From the NCBI GenBank assembly GCA_035691285.1, contig DASSJI010000033.1:1-43536 (forward strand): 43,536 nucleotides of DNA, written 5' to 3'. A program made the position numbers and the translations under genes. How positions within the stretch are numbered: the stretch's first letter is position 1; every line of letters begins with the position of its first letter. Source of the DNA: DATFEN01 sp035691285. GTDB taxonomy: Bacteria; Acidobacteriota; Vicinamibacteria; Fen-336. Under the pieces are notes generated by a model. The model saw only the letters and a list, made by a program, of their open reading frames with translations. It was not told the origin of the DNA and did not search any database. Of the stretch, positions 6,736 to 13,768 are shown piece after piece.

Positions 6736-9678
6736 TCAGGGGAGCCGGTGCAGGCTCAAGACGCTGGATCCCGCCTCGTCCGCGCCGAGAGCCGCCGCGA
6801 AGCCCGGCGCCAGGCCGAGGGCATGGACGCGGCGCCCGTTCCCGAAGACGAGCCGGCGTGCCTCACCTGCGTCGAAGTCGAGCTCGACGAAGCGGCCGTT
6901 CTCCGCCCAGGCGTAGAGCCGTCCGTCGGCTCCGAGCTGCTCCCTCCAGGTGCGCGCCTCCAGCGTGCCGAGCGGCGCGAACCGGGACCCGCCCTCGGGC
7001 AGCCGGAAGAAGCGCGTCCGTCCGGCCTGGCTCGTCGCGCAGACGAAATCGGCCGCGGCCCGGCGTGGGATGCAGCGGACCTGGCCCGGCGTCCTCGCGA
7101 TGGAGCGCTCGCCGCCCGCGGCGGACCAGAGGAGCTCCACCGTCGTGAGCGGCGTGCCAGAGAGCGCGGCCACAACGGCGAACGGGGCCAGGCGCGCCTG
7201 CCAGCGCAGGACGAGGGTCTCCCGCGCGCCGGCCACCTGCTGCGATGTCGAGCCGACGCCGCTCGCGGTCCGGGACGGCCGCAGGCTGACCGTCGCCTCG
7301 CCGACGCGGCCCGACGCGATCAGCAGGCCCCGTTCATCGAACGACCAGCCCGTCACGAGCCAGTCCAGACCGTCGCCTGCGAGCTCCAGGGTCGAGCCGG
7401 CGAAGCTCGGCAGCTCCAGGCGCCAGGTCGGCTCATCGTCCATCAAGCCAGTGGCCTCGAGCACGCTTCGCCCGCCGCCGTCGCGAAGGCGAAGAAGGCG
7501 TTCGTCGCGGAGGAAGGCCACGTCGAGCGCGTCTACGAGGCGCGAGGTGCCGGAAAAGCGTCCGACCCTGAATCGGATGGCCGGCTCCTCGGCCTCGGCG
7601 CCGTGCTCGCGCACGGCCCATACGCTCGCGTCAGGCGCCAGGCGGACGTCGCTGGCGGACGCCTCGAGCCGGACACTGGCGATCTCGCCGAGGCGGCGCT
7701 CGGTCGTGCGGAGAACGGGAGCCGTGCGGAGAAGCGGGTCTTCCGAGAGACGGGCAGCCGCCTGGCTCGCGGCCAACAGCGGCAGCGCACCCACGGCGCC
7801 GAGCGCGGCCGCCCAGGTCAAGCGGCGGGCGACGAGAAGCATCGAGGCCAGCGCGACGAAGGCGACGGCGGCCCCCGGGCGCTCCGCCGCCACCACGTGC
7901 ACGCGGGCCAGGCGGGGCTCGTGGAGCGCGGCCAGCAGGAGGCCCGCGCTCGAGGCCGCTCCGAGCAGCCCCAGAAGCGTCGCCACCACCGTCGTCGGTG
8001 CGTTCCATGGAGACGGGCGTCGACCCTTCCATGCGCCCACCAGCAGCGCGGCGAGCGCGAGCCCGGGGAGGGACCAGCGAGCCGCCTCGCTCGGGGCGAA
8101 CGGCAGCGCTCCGGCCGACGCCCCGCGCCAGAGCTCGATCGCCGCGCCCGCCCCGGACGCGACCAGCAGAGGAGGCGTCGGAGCCAGGAGGCCGCCAGCG
8201 GGAGGCAACAGGAACACGCCCACCCGGCCCGCCGCGAGCGCCGCCAGGAGCAGGGCACAGCAGATCAGGGCGTCCGGGACGGGATGCAGCCACGGCGACG
8301 GCCTCGCGGCGCCCAGGCGCGCGTCGATGCCGTCGAGGGCCGCCTGCGCGGCCGCCAGTTCGGCGGCCCGCAACGGCACCTTCCAGCTCCGACCCGACGC
8401 GTCGGTCGCCTGCAGCGAGACGCGGCCGGTCCACCCCACGTGGACACGCAACGCTCCGAGCTCGGTGTAGGCGACCGAGCGCACGCGTCCGGCCTTGTCG
8501 CGTAGCGTGACGTCGCGCGACGCACCAAAGGGAACGCCCTCGAGCCAGTGGGCGCGGTCGGCTTCCAGGATTACCGCCGTGCCGGGCCGCTCGGTGTCGA
8601 GCACGACGGGTTCGAAGCGGGCCTCGTGCGGAAGCGGCGCCTGGGCGCGGATCGCCTGCAGCCTTCGGGCCAGGCTCGGATGCGACGCGCTGCGCTCCAT
8701 CTCGGGGTCGAGACGCCGGGGCAGGTGGCTCATCGCGTGCAAGCGCACCAGGGCGCGCGCCAGTGGCTCGGGATCGCCGAGGAGCTCGACCGCGCGGCGG
8801 TCGCTCTCCGCCTCGTGGCCCTGGTGGCGAGCCATGCGGACCAGGAGCGCCACGAACAGGAAAAGGGGCCAGGCGAGCATCACGTGCCCTCCCCAGACGG
8901 GGAGCGTCAGGAGCCGAGGCACGCCGAAGCTCGCGGCGGCGACCAGGAGCAGGACCAGGGCGAACCCGACGCGCGTGCGCCGGCGGTCGTGGTGCTCGAG
9001 GTGGGCGACCTCGTGCGCGAAGACCGCAAGGATCTCGTCGGCCGGAAAGGCCTCGAGCAGCGTGTGGGTGAGGAGCACGGCCGGCCGGGCCAGGGACGGA
9101 AGTGCGAATGCGTTGGCCCACCGCGATCCCGGATGTCCGGCCGCGAGCAGGCGCGGTCGCGGGATCCGTGAGCGGCGGACGACGTCGTCGATGCCGCTCT
9201 CGAGGTCGGCCCGCGCCAGCGGCGAGGCGTCGACCAGCCAGGCGAAGAGCTCCGCGTGGGCGGCGCCCCAGGCGGCGAGCGCGAGGGCGAGGAGCCCCGC
9301 AGCCCAGTCCGCTCTCGAGGCGAGCGCCGGCGCCACGGCCAGCGCGATCCAGAACCCGAAGCCGGCGAGGATCCAGCGCGTCGCCTGCGCCAGATATGCG
9401 ACGAGCTCCAGCGTGTCGCCGAAGAGCGCCCGCCGCGTCGGGAAGCCGAGGGCCAGGGCGAGCAGCCCCATCGCCGGCAGCGACCAGGCGGCGTGGTCGC
9501 GCGCCAGGAACAACGTGAGGACCAGCGCGACGACCCACACCTGGGACACGAGCCGGCGCCGCGACAGCAGGCGCTCGGCCAGCGCGGCGTCGCCGGCCAG
9601 GCGTCGGAGACGCGCTCCGGTGGCGAAGGCCACCGCCCCGGGAAGCAGCGCGAGGACCAGCGCGATGAGGACCGTCAC
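6736..9678 (-). CDS. Large M48-type membrane metalloprotease with extended C-terminal region
   Basis: 980 residues from the GTG at 9678, which overlaps the stop of the upstream glycosyltransferase gene (GTGA). An in-frame extension further upstream runs through other genes and is rejected. The N-terminal 270 residues hold several membrane segments around an M48 (HtpX/Ste24-like) core. The zinc motif is 'AHEVAHLEHHD' with HEVAH at residues 222-226, and the third ligand region is 'HEAESDRRAVELLG'. After the protease domain come a soluble stretch, a second group of membrane segments (about residues 465-640), and a long soluble region (about 650-980). Phrases such as 'RLYAWAENGRFVELDF' in that region resemble beta-propeller blades. 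M48 proteins usually have 280-450 residues, so two thirds of this one is unassigned. Membrane protein quality control is a plausible role. Confidence 0.82.
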   Translation of the reverse strand: MTVLIALVLALLPGAVAFATGARLRRLAGDAALAERLLSRRRLVSQVWVVALVLTLFLARDHAAWSLPAMGLLALALGFPTRRALFGDTLELVAYLAQATRWILAGFGFWIALAVAPALASRADWAAGLLALALAAWGAAHAELFAWLVDASPLARADLESGIDDVVRRSRIPRPRLLAAGHPGSRWANAFALPSLARPAVLLTHTLLEAFPADEILAVFAHEVAHLEHHDRRRTRVGFALVLLLVAAASFGVPRLLTLPVWGGHVMLAWPLFLFVALLVRMARHQGHEAESDRRAVELLGDPEPLARALVRLHAMSHLPRRLDPEMERSASHPSLARRLQAIRAQAPLPHEARFEPVVLDTERPGTAVILEADRAHWLEGVPFGASRDVTLRDKAGRVRSVAYTELGALRVHVGWTGRVSLQATDASGRSWKVPLRAAELAAAQAALDGIDARLGAARPSPWLHPVPDALICCALLLAALAAGRVGVFLLPPAGGLLAPTPPLLVASGAGAAIELWRGASAGALPFAPSEAARWSLPGLALAALLVGAWKGRRPSPWNAPTTVVATLLGLLGAASSAGLLLAALHEPRLARVHVVAAERPGAAVAFVALASMLLVARRLTWAAALGAVGALPLLAASQAAARLSEDPLLRTAPVLRTTERRLGEIASVRLEASASDVRLAPDASVWAVREHGAEAEEPAIRFRVGRFSGTSRLVDALDVAFLRDERLLRLRDGGGRSVLEATGLMDDEPTWRLELPSFAGSTLELAGDGLDWLVTGWSFDERGLLIASGRVGEATVSLRPSRTASGVGSTSQQVAGARETLVLRWQARLAPFAVVAALSGTPLTTVELLWSAAGGERSIARTPGQVRCIPRRAAADFVCATSQAGRTRFFRLPEGGSRFAPLGTLEARTWREQLGADGRLYAWAENGRFVELDFDAGEARRLVFGNGRRVHALGLAPGFAAALGADEAGSSVLSLHRLP

Positions 9679-10961
9679 GCCGTCCAGTGCGCCGGCAGGG
9701 AGCGGCGCTGCGGGGCCGGGCGCGCCGCCGTCGCCACGAGGGCGGCCTCGTAGGCCTCGAGAGCCTGCGCAGGCGCGTGCTCCCGCTGCACGAAGTCCTG
9801 TGCGCGCTCTCCGATGCGTCGGCGGGCTTCGGGCCGCTCGGCCAGGCGCAGGAGGGCACGGACAACATCGCCCTCCTCGTCGACCGGATCCACGCGCACG
9901 ACGGCGCCGTCCGGAACTTCGGCGAGGTGCTCGAGGTCCGACATCACCGTTGCGCGCCCCTGGGCCAGGAGGTGGAGCAGGGCGGCCGAGGTCTCCCTCG
10001 CCGTGGGATAGCGCAGGTGCACCGCGACGTCGGCGAGGTCGAGGTGAGCCGCCAGCTCCGTGAAGGGAACGCGTCCCGTCACGACGGTGCGATCCACGAT
10101 GCCCGCCCGTGAGAGGGCGTCGTCCAGCGCGGCGCGATCCGGCACGGGTCCGACCAGCAGGAGGCGCACGTGCGGGAGCGCGCCCGCGACGCGTCCCACT
10201 GCGTGAGCGACCGTGGCGATGCGCTTCTCGGGCGTGAGCAGGCCCAGGGACGCGACCACGAAGGCGTCGGGAGCGAGTCCGTAGCGCCGCCGCAGCGCCG
10301 TGACCGCAACGGGGGAGACCGGCTGCCTCTCGACGGGCATCGGGATGCGGAACACGTGCGCGTCGGGAACCTCGTCCCGGATCGCGGCGGCCATGAACGC
10401 GTTGTGCACGGCCGTGGCTCGCGACACCTCGACGGGCAGCCGGAAGAGCGGATAGGCATACGGCAGCAGCGGCCCGACCGTGGCGAGCTGGGCCTCGGCA
10501 AGCCGCTCGGCCACTCCGGGATAGCAGTGGCGCAGCTCGGCCGTGTATTCGGAGAGCGGGCGGAGGGCGTCGGACCGGAGCGCGGCGCTCGAAGGATCGG
10601 CCGCGTAGGCACGCACCTCGGGCGCGTCGAGGAACATGCGGGCACGCGAATGGTGCAGGACCAGGTCGTGGAGCACCAGGAGCCCCGGCACGCGCCGCAG
10701 CAGCGGGTAAAGGAAGGCGTGGGCCGGGCCGTTGCCCATCTGGTACACGACCGCGTCGTAGGGCTGCGCGGCGTGCCGGCCGGGCAACTCGCTTGCCGCG
10801 AACACGCGGCAGGCCGGGGGCAGCCGGTCGAGGTCGACCTCGGGCTGCTCGTGGAAGGCTTCGAGGGCGTGGCGCGGGGCCAGCAGGCCGAGCACCTCGG
10901 CCGCGTAGTCCGCGATGCCGGTCGCCGCGGGCGGAAGCGGCGAGACGAAGGCGATGCGCAT
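9675..10961 (-). CDS. GT-B glycosyltransferase (family 4-like)
   Basis: 428 residues from an ATG at 10961, directly abutting the methyltransferase stop. The N-terminus 'RIAFVSPLPPAATGIADYA' is the glycine-rich loop of GT-B glycosyltransferases, with the 'TGIADY' seen in mannosyltransferase-like members. The C-terminal domain has 'VASLGLLTPEKRIATVAHAV', 'LLLVGPVPD' and 'PTARETSAALLHLLAQGRATV', the nucleotide-sugar binding region with its glutamate. It should transfer a sugar from an activated donor to a lipid or glycan acceptor in the cytoplasm. Neighbours (methyltransferase upstream, membrane protease downstream) fit cell-surface polysaccharide work. Donor and acceptor cannot be named. Confidence 0.88.
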   Translation of the reverse strand: MRIAFVSPLPPAATGIADYAAEVLGLLAPRHALEAFHEQPEVDLDRLPPACRVFAASELPGRHAAQPYDAVVYQMGNGPAHAFLYPLLRRVPGLLVLHDLVLHHSRARMFLDAPEVRAYAADPSSAALRSDALRPLSEYTAELRHCYPGVAERLAEAQLATVGPLLPYAYPLFRLPVEVSRATAVHNAFMAAAIRDEVPDAHVFRIPMPVERQPVSPVAVTALRRRYGLAPDAFVVASLGLLTPEKRIATVAHAVGRVAGALPHVRLLLVGPVPDRAALDDALSRAGIVDRTVVTGRVPFTELAAHLDLADVAVHLRYPTARETSAALLHLLAQGRATVMSDLEHLAEVPDGAVVRVDPVDEEGDVVRALLRLAERPEARRRIGERAQDFVQREHAPAQALEAYEAALVATAARPAPQRRSLPAHWTA

Positions 10962-12233
10962 TCAGCGCCTCGCGAGTAGGACGTACTCCTGCGGGCCGTA
11001 GAGCAGGCCGTTGAGGCGCTCGATGTTCTCGTTCAGCAGGCGCGCCGCGCGCTCGGGAAGGTCGTCGACCGGGATCGGATGCAGCCGGCTCGCCGCGTCG
11101 ATCGGCGAGCGGTACTCCACCCGCACGTCGCTGAAGCCCGCTGCCGCGGCCAGGAACGCGAGGGTGTCGGGATGCAGGGGCCGCTCGTGGGTGAGATCGC
11201 GGTTGTAGACCTCGAGAAAGCCCACGACGGAGCGAGGGTTCACCGTCTCGAGCGCCAGCAGGCCCTCCGACCGCAGCACGCGGAAGGCCTCGGTCAGCAG
11301 GCTTTGGAGCACGGCCGGCGGCAGGTGCTCGGCGACCTGGGCGGCGAAGACGCCGCCAAGGGCGCCGTCCTTCTCGGACCGCAGGAACTCCAGCAGGTCT
11401 CCGCGCACGACGTCGAGGCCCCGCGCCCGCGACGCCTCGACCATCTGGGCGTTGGCCTCGACGCCTCGCGCCTCGACGCCAGCCTCGGCGAGCAGCGCGA
11501 GGAACTCGCCGCGGCCGCAGCCGAGATCGGCCACCGGAGCCTTGTCCCGGAAGAGGGGCACGTAGTCGCGCAGCCGCTCGCGGATCTCGTCGGGGGCGCC
11601 CCGAAAGCGGCCTTCGAACGCAACGTAGCCCGAGTCGGCCGCGGCCCGCGCCGCCTGTTTCGTCTGCTCCGGCGTCGGCTTCCGGTCCAGGGCCGCGCGG
11701 ATCGCCCGCGTCTCCTCGGAAACCGCCTCGAGACGGTCGCGGAGCGCCAGCAGGCCCGTCAGGCGCCGGCCCAGGGACTCGAGGCGGCGGTCGAAGGCCT
11801 CGAGGATCAGCTCGCTGCGCGTGGTGGCGAGAGCGGAGGCCATACGGGCGCGGGCGTCCACCAGCGGCTGCACGCGCTGCAGGTAGCGGACGAGCGCCGC
11901 CGCCAGCTCGCGGAGCCGCGCGAACAGGCGGGCGTTCTCCTCGAGCTGGCCGTTGAGGACCTGGACGACGGTCGCGTTCCACTGCTCCTGGCGCTTCAGA
12001 GCGGGAGCCACGGCCGCCCACACCCTGGGCGCGAGGACGCCTCCCTCCGGCGCCGGGGCCGTGCGCCAGGCCTCGTTCAGGCGCTCGCGCTGGGCGGGCA
12101 GCTCGAGGAGGGACTCCGCCGGCAGCGGGAACGACGCGAGGGAGTCGACCGCCGCCAGCACCTCGGCATACGCGGATTCCTCTGCCGCGAGCTTCTCGCG
12201 CAGCGCCCGGAGGTCCGCCGAGTCCTCGGCCAA
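10962..12233 (-). CDS. SAM-dependent methyltransferase with long coiled-coil N-terminus
   Basis: 423 residues from a TTG start at 12233, three bases after the thiG stop. The first half (about residues 1-200) is rich in Leu, Glu, Arg and Ala with heptad-like spacing and probably forms coiled coils. The second half is a class I methyltransferase. Its SAM site is 'PVADLGCGRGEFLALL', followed by 'EARGVEANAQMVEASRARG', 'GGVFAAQVAEHLPP' and 'ETVNPRSV'. This arrangement recalls the methyltransferases that act on O-antigen or other surface glycans (WbdD-like catalytic domain). It is followed without spacing by a glycosyltransferase, which supports that reading. The acceptor is not known. Confidence 0.85.
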   Translation of the reverse strand: MAEDSADLRALREKLAAEESAYAEVLAAVDSLASFPLPAESLLELPAQRERLNEAWRTAPAPEGGVLAPRVWAAVAPALKRQEQWNATVVQVLNGQLEENARLFARLRELAAALVRYLQRVQPLVDARARMASALATTRSELILEAFDRRLESLGRRLTGLLALRDRLEAVSEETRAIRAALDRKPTPEQTKQAARAAADSGYVAFEGRFRGAPDEIRERLRDYVPLFRDKAPVADLGCGRGEFLALLAEAGVEARGVEANAQMVEASRARGLDVVRGDLLEFLRSEKDGALGGVFAAQVAEHLPPAVLQSLLTEAFRVLRSEGLLALETVNPRSVVGFLEVYNRDLTHERPLHPDTLAFLAAAAGFSDVRVEYRSPIDAASRLHPIPVDDLPERAARLLNENIERLNGLLYGPQEYVLLARR

Positions 12234-12236
12234 GGA

Positions 12237-13013
12237 CTACCGGCCGATCACGCCTGCAAGGGGTGAAGAGGCCGACGCGTACATCTTCCTGGGAATACGG
12301 CCGGCGAGGAAGGCCTCGCGGCCGGCTTCCACGGCCTTCCTCATCGCCGAGGCCATGAGGACCGGCTTCTCGGCCAGCGCGATGGCGGTGTTCATCAGGA
12401 CGCCGTCGGCCCCCAGCTCCATGGCGATCGCGGCGTCGGAGGCGGTCCCGACCCCCGCGTCCACGATCATCGGCACGTGGATGGCCTCGCGGATGAGCTG
12501 CAGGTTGACGCGGTTCTGGATCCCCAGGCCGCTGCCGATCGGCGCGGCCAGGGGCATGACCGCCGCGGCGCCCGCGTCCTCGAGCTTCTTCGCCGCCACC
12601 ACGTCGTCGCTCGTGTACGGCAGGACCACGAAGCCCTCCTTGACCAGCACCCGCGTCGCCTCGAGCAGGCCCTCGACGTCCGGGAACAGCGTCTTCTCGT
12701 CGCCGATCACCTCGAGCTTCACCCAATGGCTGAGGCCGGCCTCGCGCCCGAGGCGCGCCGTGCGGATGGCGTCCTCGGCGGTGTAGCAGGCCGCGGTGTT
12801 CGGCAGCAGGAAGTAGCGGTCGCCGTCGATGTGGTCGAGGAGGTTGTCGGGTCCGCGCTTGGCGAGGTCGACGCGTCGCACGGCGACCGTGACCATGTCG
12901 GCGCCGGACGCCTCGTGGGCGCGCTTCATGACCTCGAAGCTCGGGTACTTCCCGGTGCCGACGATCAGCCTCGAGCGGAAGCTCCTGCCCGCGAGAACCA
13001 GCCCGTCCAGCAT
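12237..13013 (-). CDS. thiG: Thiazole synthase
   Basis: 258 residues, normal for ThiG. The enzyme builds the thiamine thiazole phosphate from deoxyxylulose 5-phosphate, a glycine- or tyrosine-derived imine and sulfur carried on ThiS. Visible family blocks are 'SRLIVGTGKYPSFEVM', 'VTVAVRRVDL', 'LLPNTAACYTAEDAIRTA', 'WVKLEVIGD' with the Schiff-base lysine K99, 'GSGLGIQNRVNLQLI', and 'DAGVGTASDAAIAMELGADGVLMNTAIA' for phosphate binding. It follows thiS by 12 bp. No other thiamine genes (thiF, thiO/H, thiC, thiE) are in the window. Confidence 0.97.
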   Translation of the reverse strand: MLDGLVLAGRSFRSRLIVGTGKYPSFEVMKRAHEASGADMVTVAVRRVDLAKRGPDNLLDHIDGDRYFLLPNTAACYTAEDAIRTARLGREAGLSHWVKLEVIGDEKTLFPDVEGLLEATRVLVKEGFVVLPYTSDDVVAAKKLEDAGAAAVMPLAAPIGSGLGIQNRVNLQLIREAIHVPMIVDAGVGTASDAAIAMELGADGVLMNTAIALAEKPVLMASAMRKAVEAGREAFLAGRIPRKMYASASSPLAGVIGR

Positions 13014-13025
13014 GATTCGATACTA

Positions 13026-13244
13026 TCAGCCCCGGCCGCCGCCGACGAAGGTGACGATCTCGACGCGGTCTCCCGGGAGGAGGGCCGTCGCGGCCTGCTG
13101 CGCCCTCGGCACCACCTGCCGGTTCCGCTCGACCGCCAGCCGCGAGCGGTCGCCGAGGCCGAGCAGCCGCAAGAGGTCCGTCACGCTCGATCCCTCGGGC
13201 ACCCGGCGAGCCTCGCCGTTCAGGACGATCTCGATGTCGGCCAA
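13026..13244 (-). CDS. thiS: ThiS sulfur-carrier protein with residues after the glycine tail
   Basis: 72 residues from a TTG start at 13244, just upstream of thiG. ThiS is a ubiquitin-fold protein whose C-terminal Gly-Gly is adenylated and then thiocarboxylated to deliver sulfur to ThiG. The fold markers are present: 'IVLNGEARRVPEG', 'SSVTDLLRLLG', 'AVERNRQVV' and 'LLPGDRVEIVTFVGGG'. The normal end is at the double glycine. Here the frame continues as GGGRG and then stops, so two residues follow the expected tail, or the final Gly alone is used. I checked the codons at 13026-13037. Trimming by a protease, use of a different tail, or a sequence error are all possible. Confidence 0.9.
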   Translation of the reverse strand: MADIEIVLNGEARRVPEGSSVTDLLRLLGLGDRSRLAVERNRQVVPRAQQAATALLPGDRVEIVTFVGGGRG

Positions 13245-13247
13245 AGC

Positions 13248-13598
13248 TCAGTGCGGCAGCGTGCCGGCGGCGCGGGCGGCCAGGTACGCGAGCACGATCT
13301 CGTCGAGGGACAGGTCCTCCATCACCGTCTGGGCGCCGTCGGCGTCGAAGCGCCCACGCTTGATCTCCAGGATCATGCCCCGGTGCTGATCCTCCATCAG
13401 CTTCGTGATGGCGGCCTCGTCGGAGCGGTCGGTGATGATGTCGGCGTAAGGCAGCCGCCGCGAGGCCAGGATCTCGCCCTTCTTGTAGACGAGCGTCTCG
13501 ATCAGCGGGTTCGTCTGCCCCTTGTCCTCGGTCTGGACGTGGTAGACCGTGCCCCGGTACTTCACGTCCGTGTTGAATCCGGTGATCACGACTGGCAC
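13248..13598 (-). CDS. Conserved small protein of unknown function
   Basis: 116 residues from a GTG start, first gene of the thiS-thiG operon and three bases before thiS. The N-terminus 'VVITGFNTDVKYRGTVYHVQTED' region looks like a compact beta-rich domain. A helical C-terminus follows ('MEDLSLDEIVLAYLAARA'). There is no signal peptide, cysteine or known catalytic motif. I recall similar proteins in acidobacterial and deltaproteobacterial genomes, but I cannot assign a function. Its place before thiS could be chance clustering. A second in-frame GTG at 13589 is an alternative start and would fit better with the promoter proposed at 13600-13629. Confidence 0.75.
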   Translation of the reverse strand: MPVVITGFNTDVKYRGTVYHVQTEDKGQTNPLIETLVYKKGEILASRRLPYADIITDRSDEAAITKLMEDQHRGMILEIKRGRFDADGAQTVMEDLSLDEIVLAYLAARAAGTLPH

Positions 13599-13599
13599 G

Positions 13600-13629
13600 A
13601 TTCTCGGGTCCGCCTCGGAAGCTTGTCAA
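13600..13629 (-). promoter_or_regulatory. Candidate promoter for the thiS-thiG operon
   Basis: On the minus strand a perfect TTGACA (13624-13629) is followed after 18 bp by GAGAAT (13600-13605), four of six -10 consensus bases. It lies in the 45-bp space between divergent genes. Transcription would begin at about 13593, just inside the annotated start, so the second GTG at 13589 may be the true start. Confidence 0.35.
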
Positions 13630-13643
13630 GGCGTGGAGGTGCC

Positions 13644-13766
13644 GTGGCAGATCAGGACGACCGCGTTCCCGTCTTCGGCACCTGGCGAGTCATCTACGCG
13701 GCCGTGATCGTCTGCGCCGTCCTGGTCATGTTGCTCGTCGCCGGCTTCTCGCGCTACCGCTACTGA
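13644..13766 (+). CDS. Single-span membrane peptide coupled to a sodium/solute symporter
   Basis: 40 residues from a GTG at 13644, with a strong ribosome binding site GGAGGT at 13635-13640. The N-terminus is hydrophilic (MADQDDRVPVFGTWR). It is followed by one membrane span (about residues 16-35, VIYAAVIVCAVLVMLLVAGF) and a short basic-aromatic tail. The stop is two bases before the TTG start of the symporter, so translation is probably coupled. Small membrane proteins encoded directly before sodium:solute symporters occur in other bacteria and are thought to be accessory subunits. That role is inferred here from position and shape. The frame is real rather than a shadow, because it lies between two divergent genes and has its own ribosome site. 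Confidence 0.72.
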   Translation: MADQDDRVPVFGTWRVIYAAVIVCAVLVMLLVAGFSRYRY

Positions 13767-13768
13767 CC

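Noticed and set aside
6736..13629. A single 2297-codon minus-strand frame open across several genes
   Set aside because: It is a by-product of high GC. Only its 3' part (6736-9678) reads as a protein; the rest is antisense or out-of-frame to the glycosyltransferase, methyltransferase, thiG and thiS genes.
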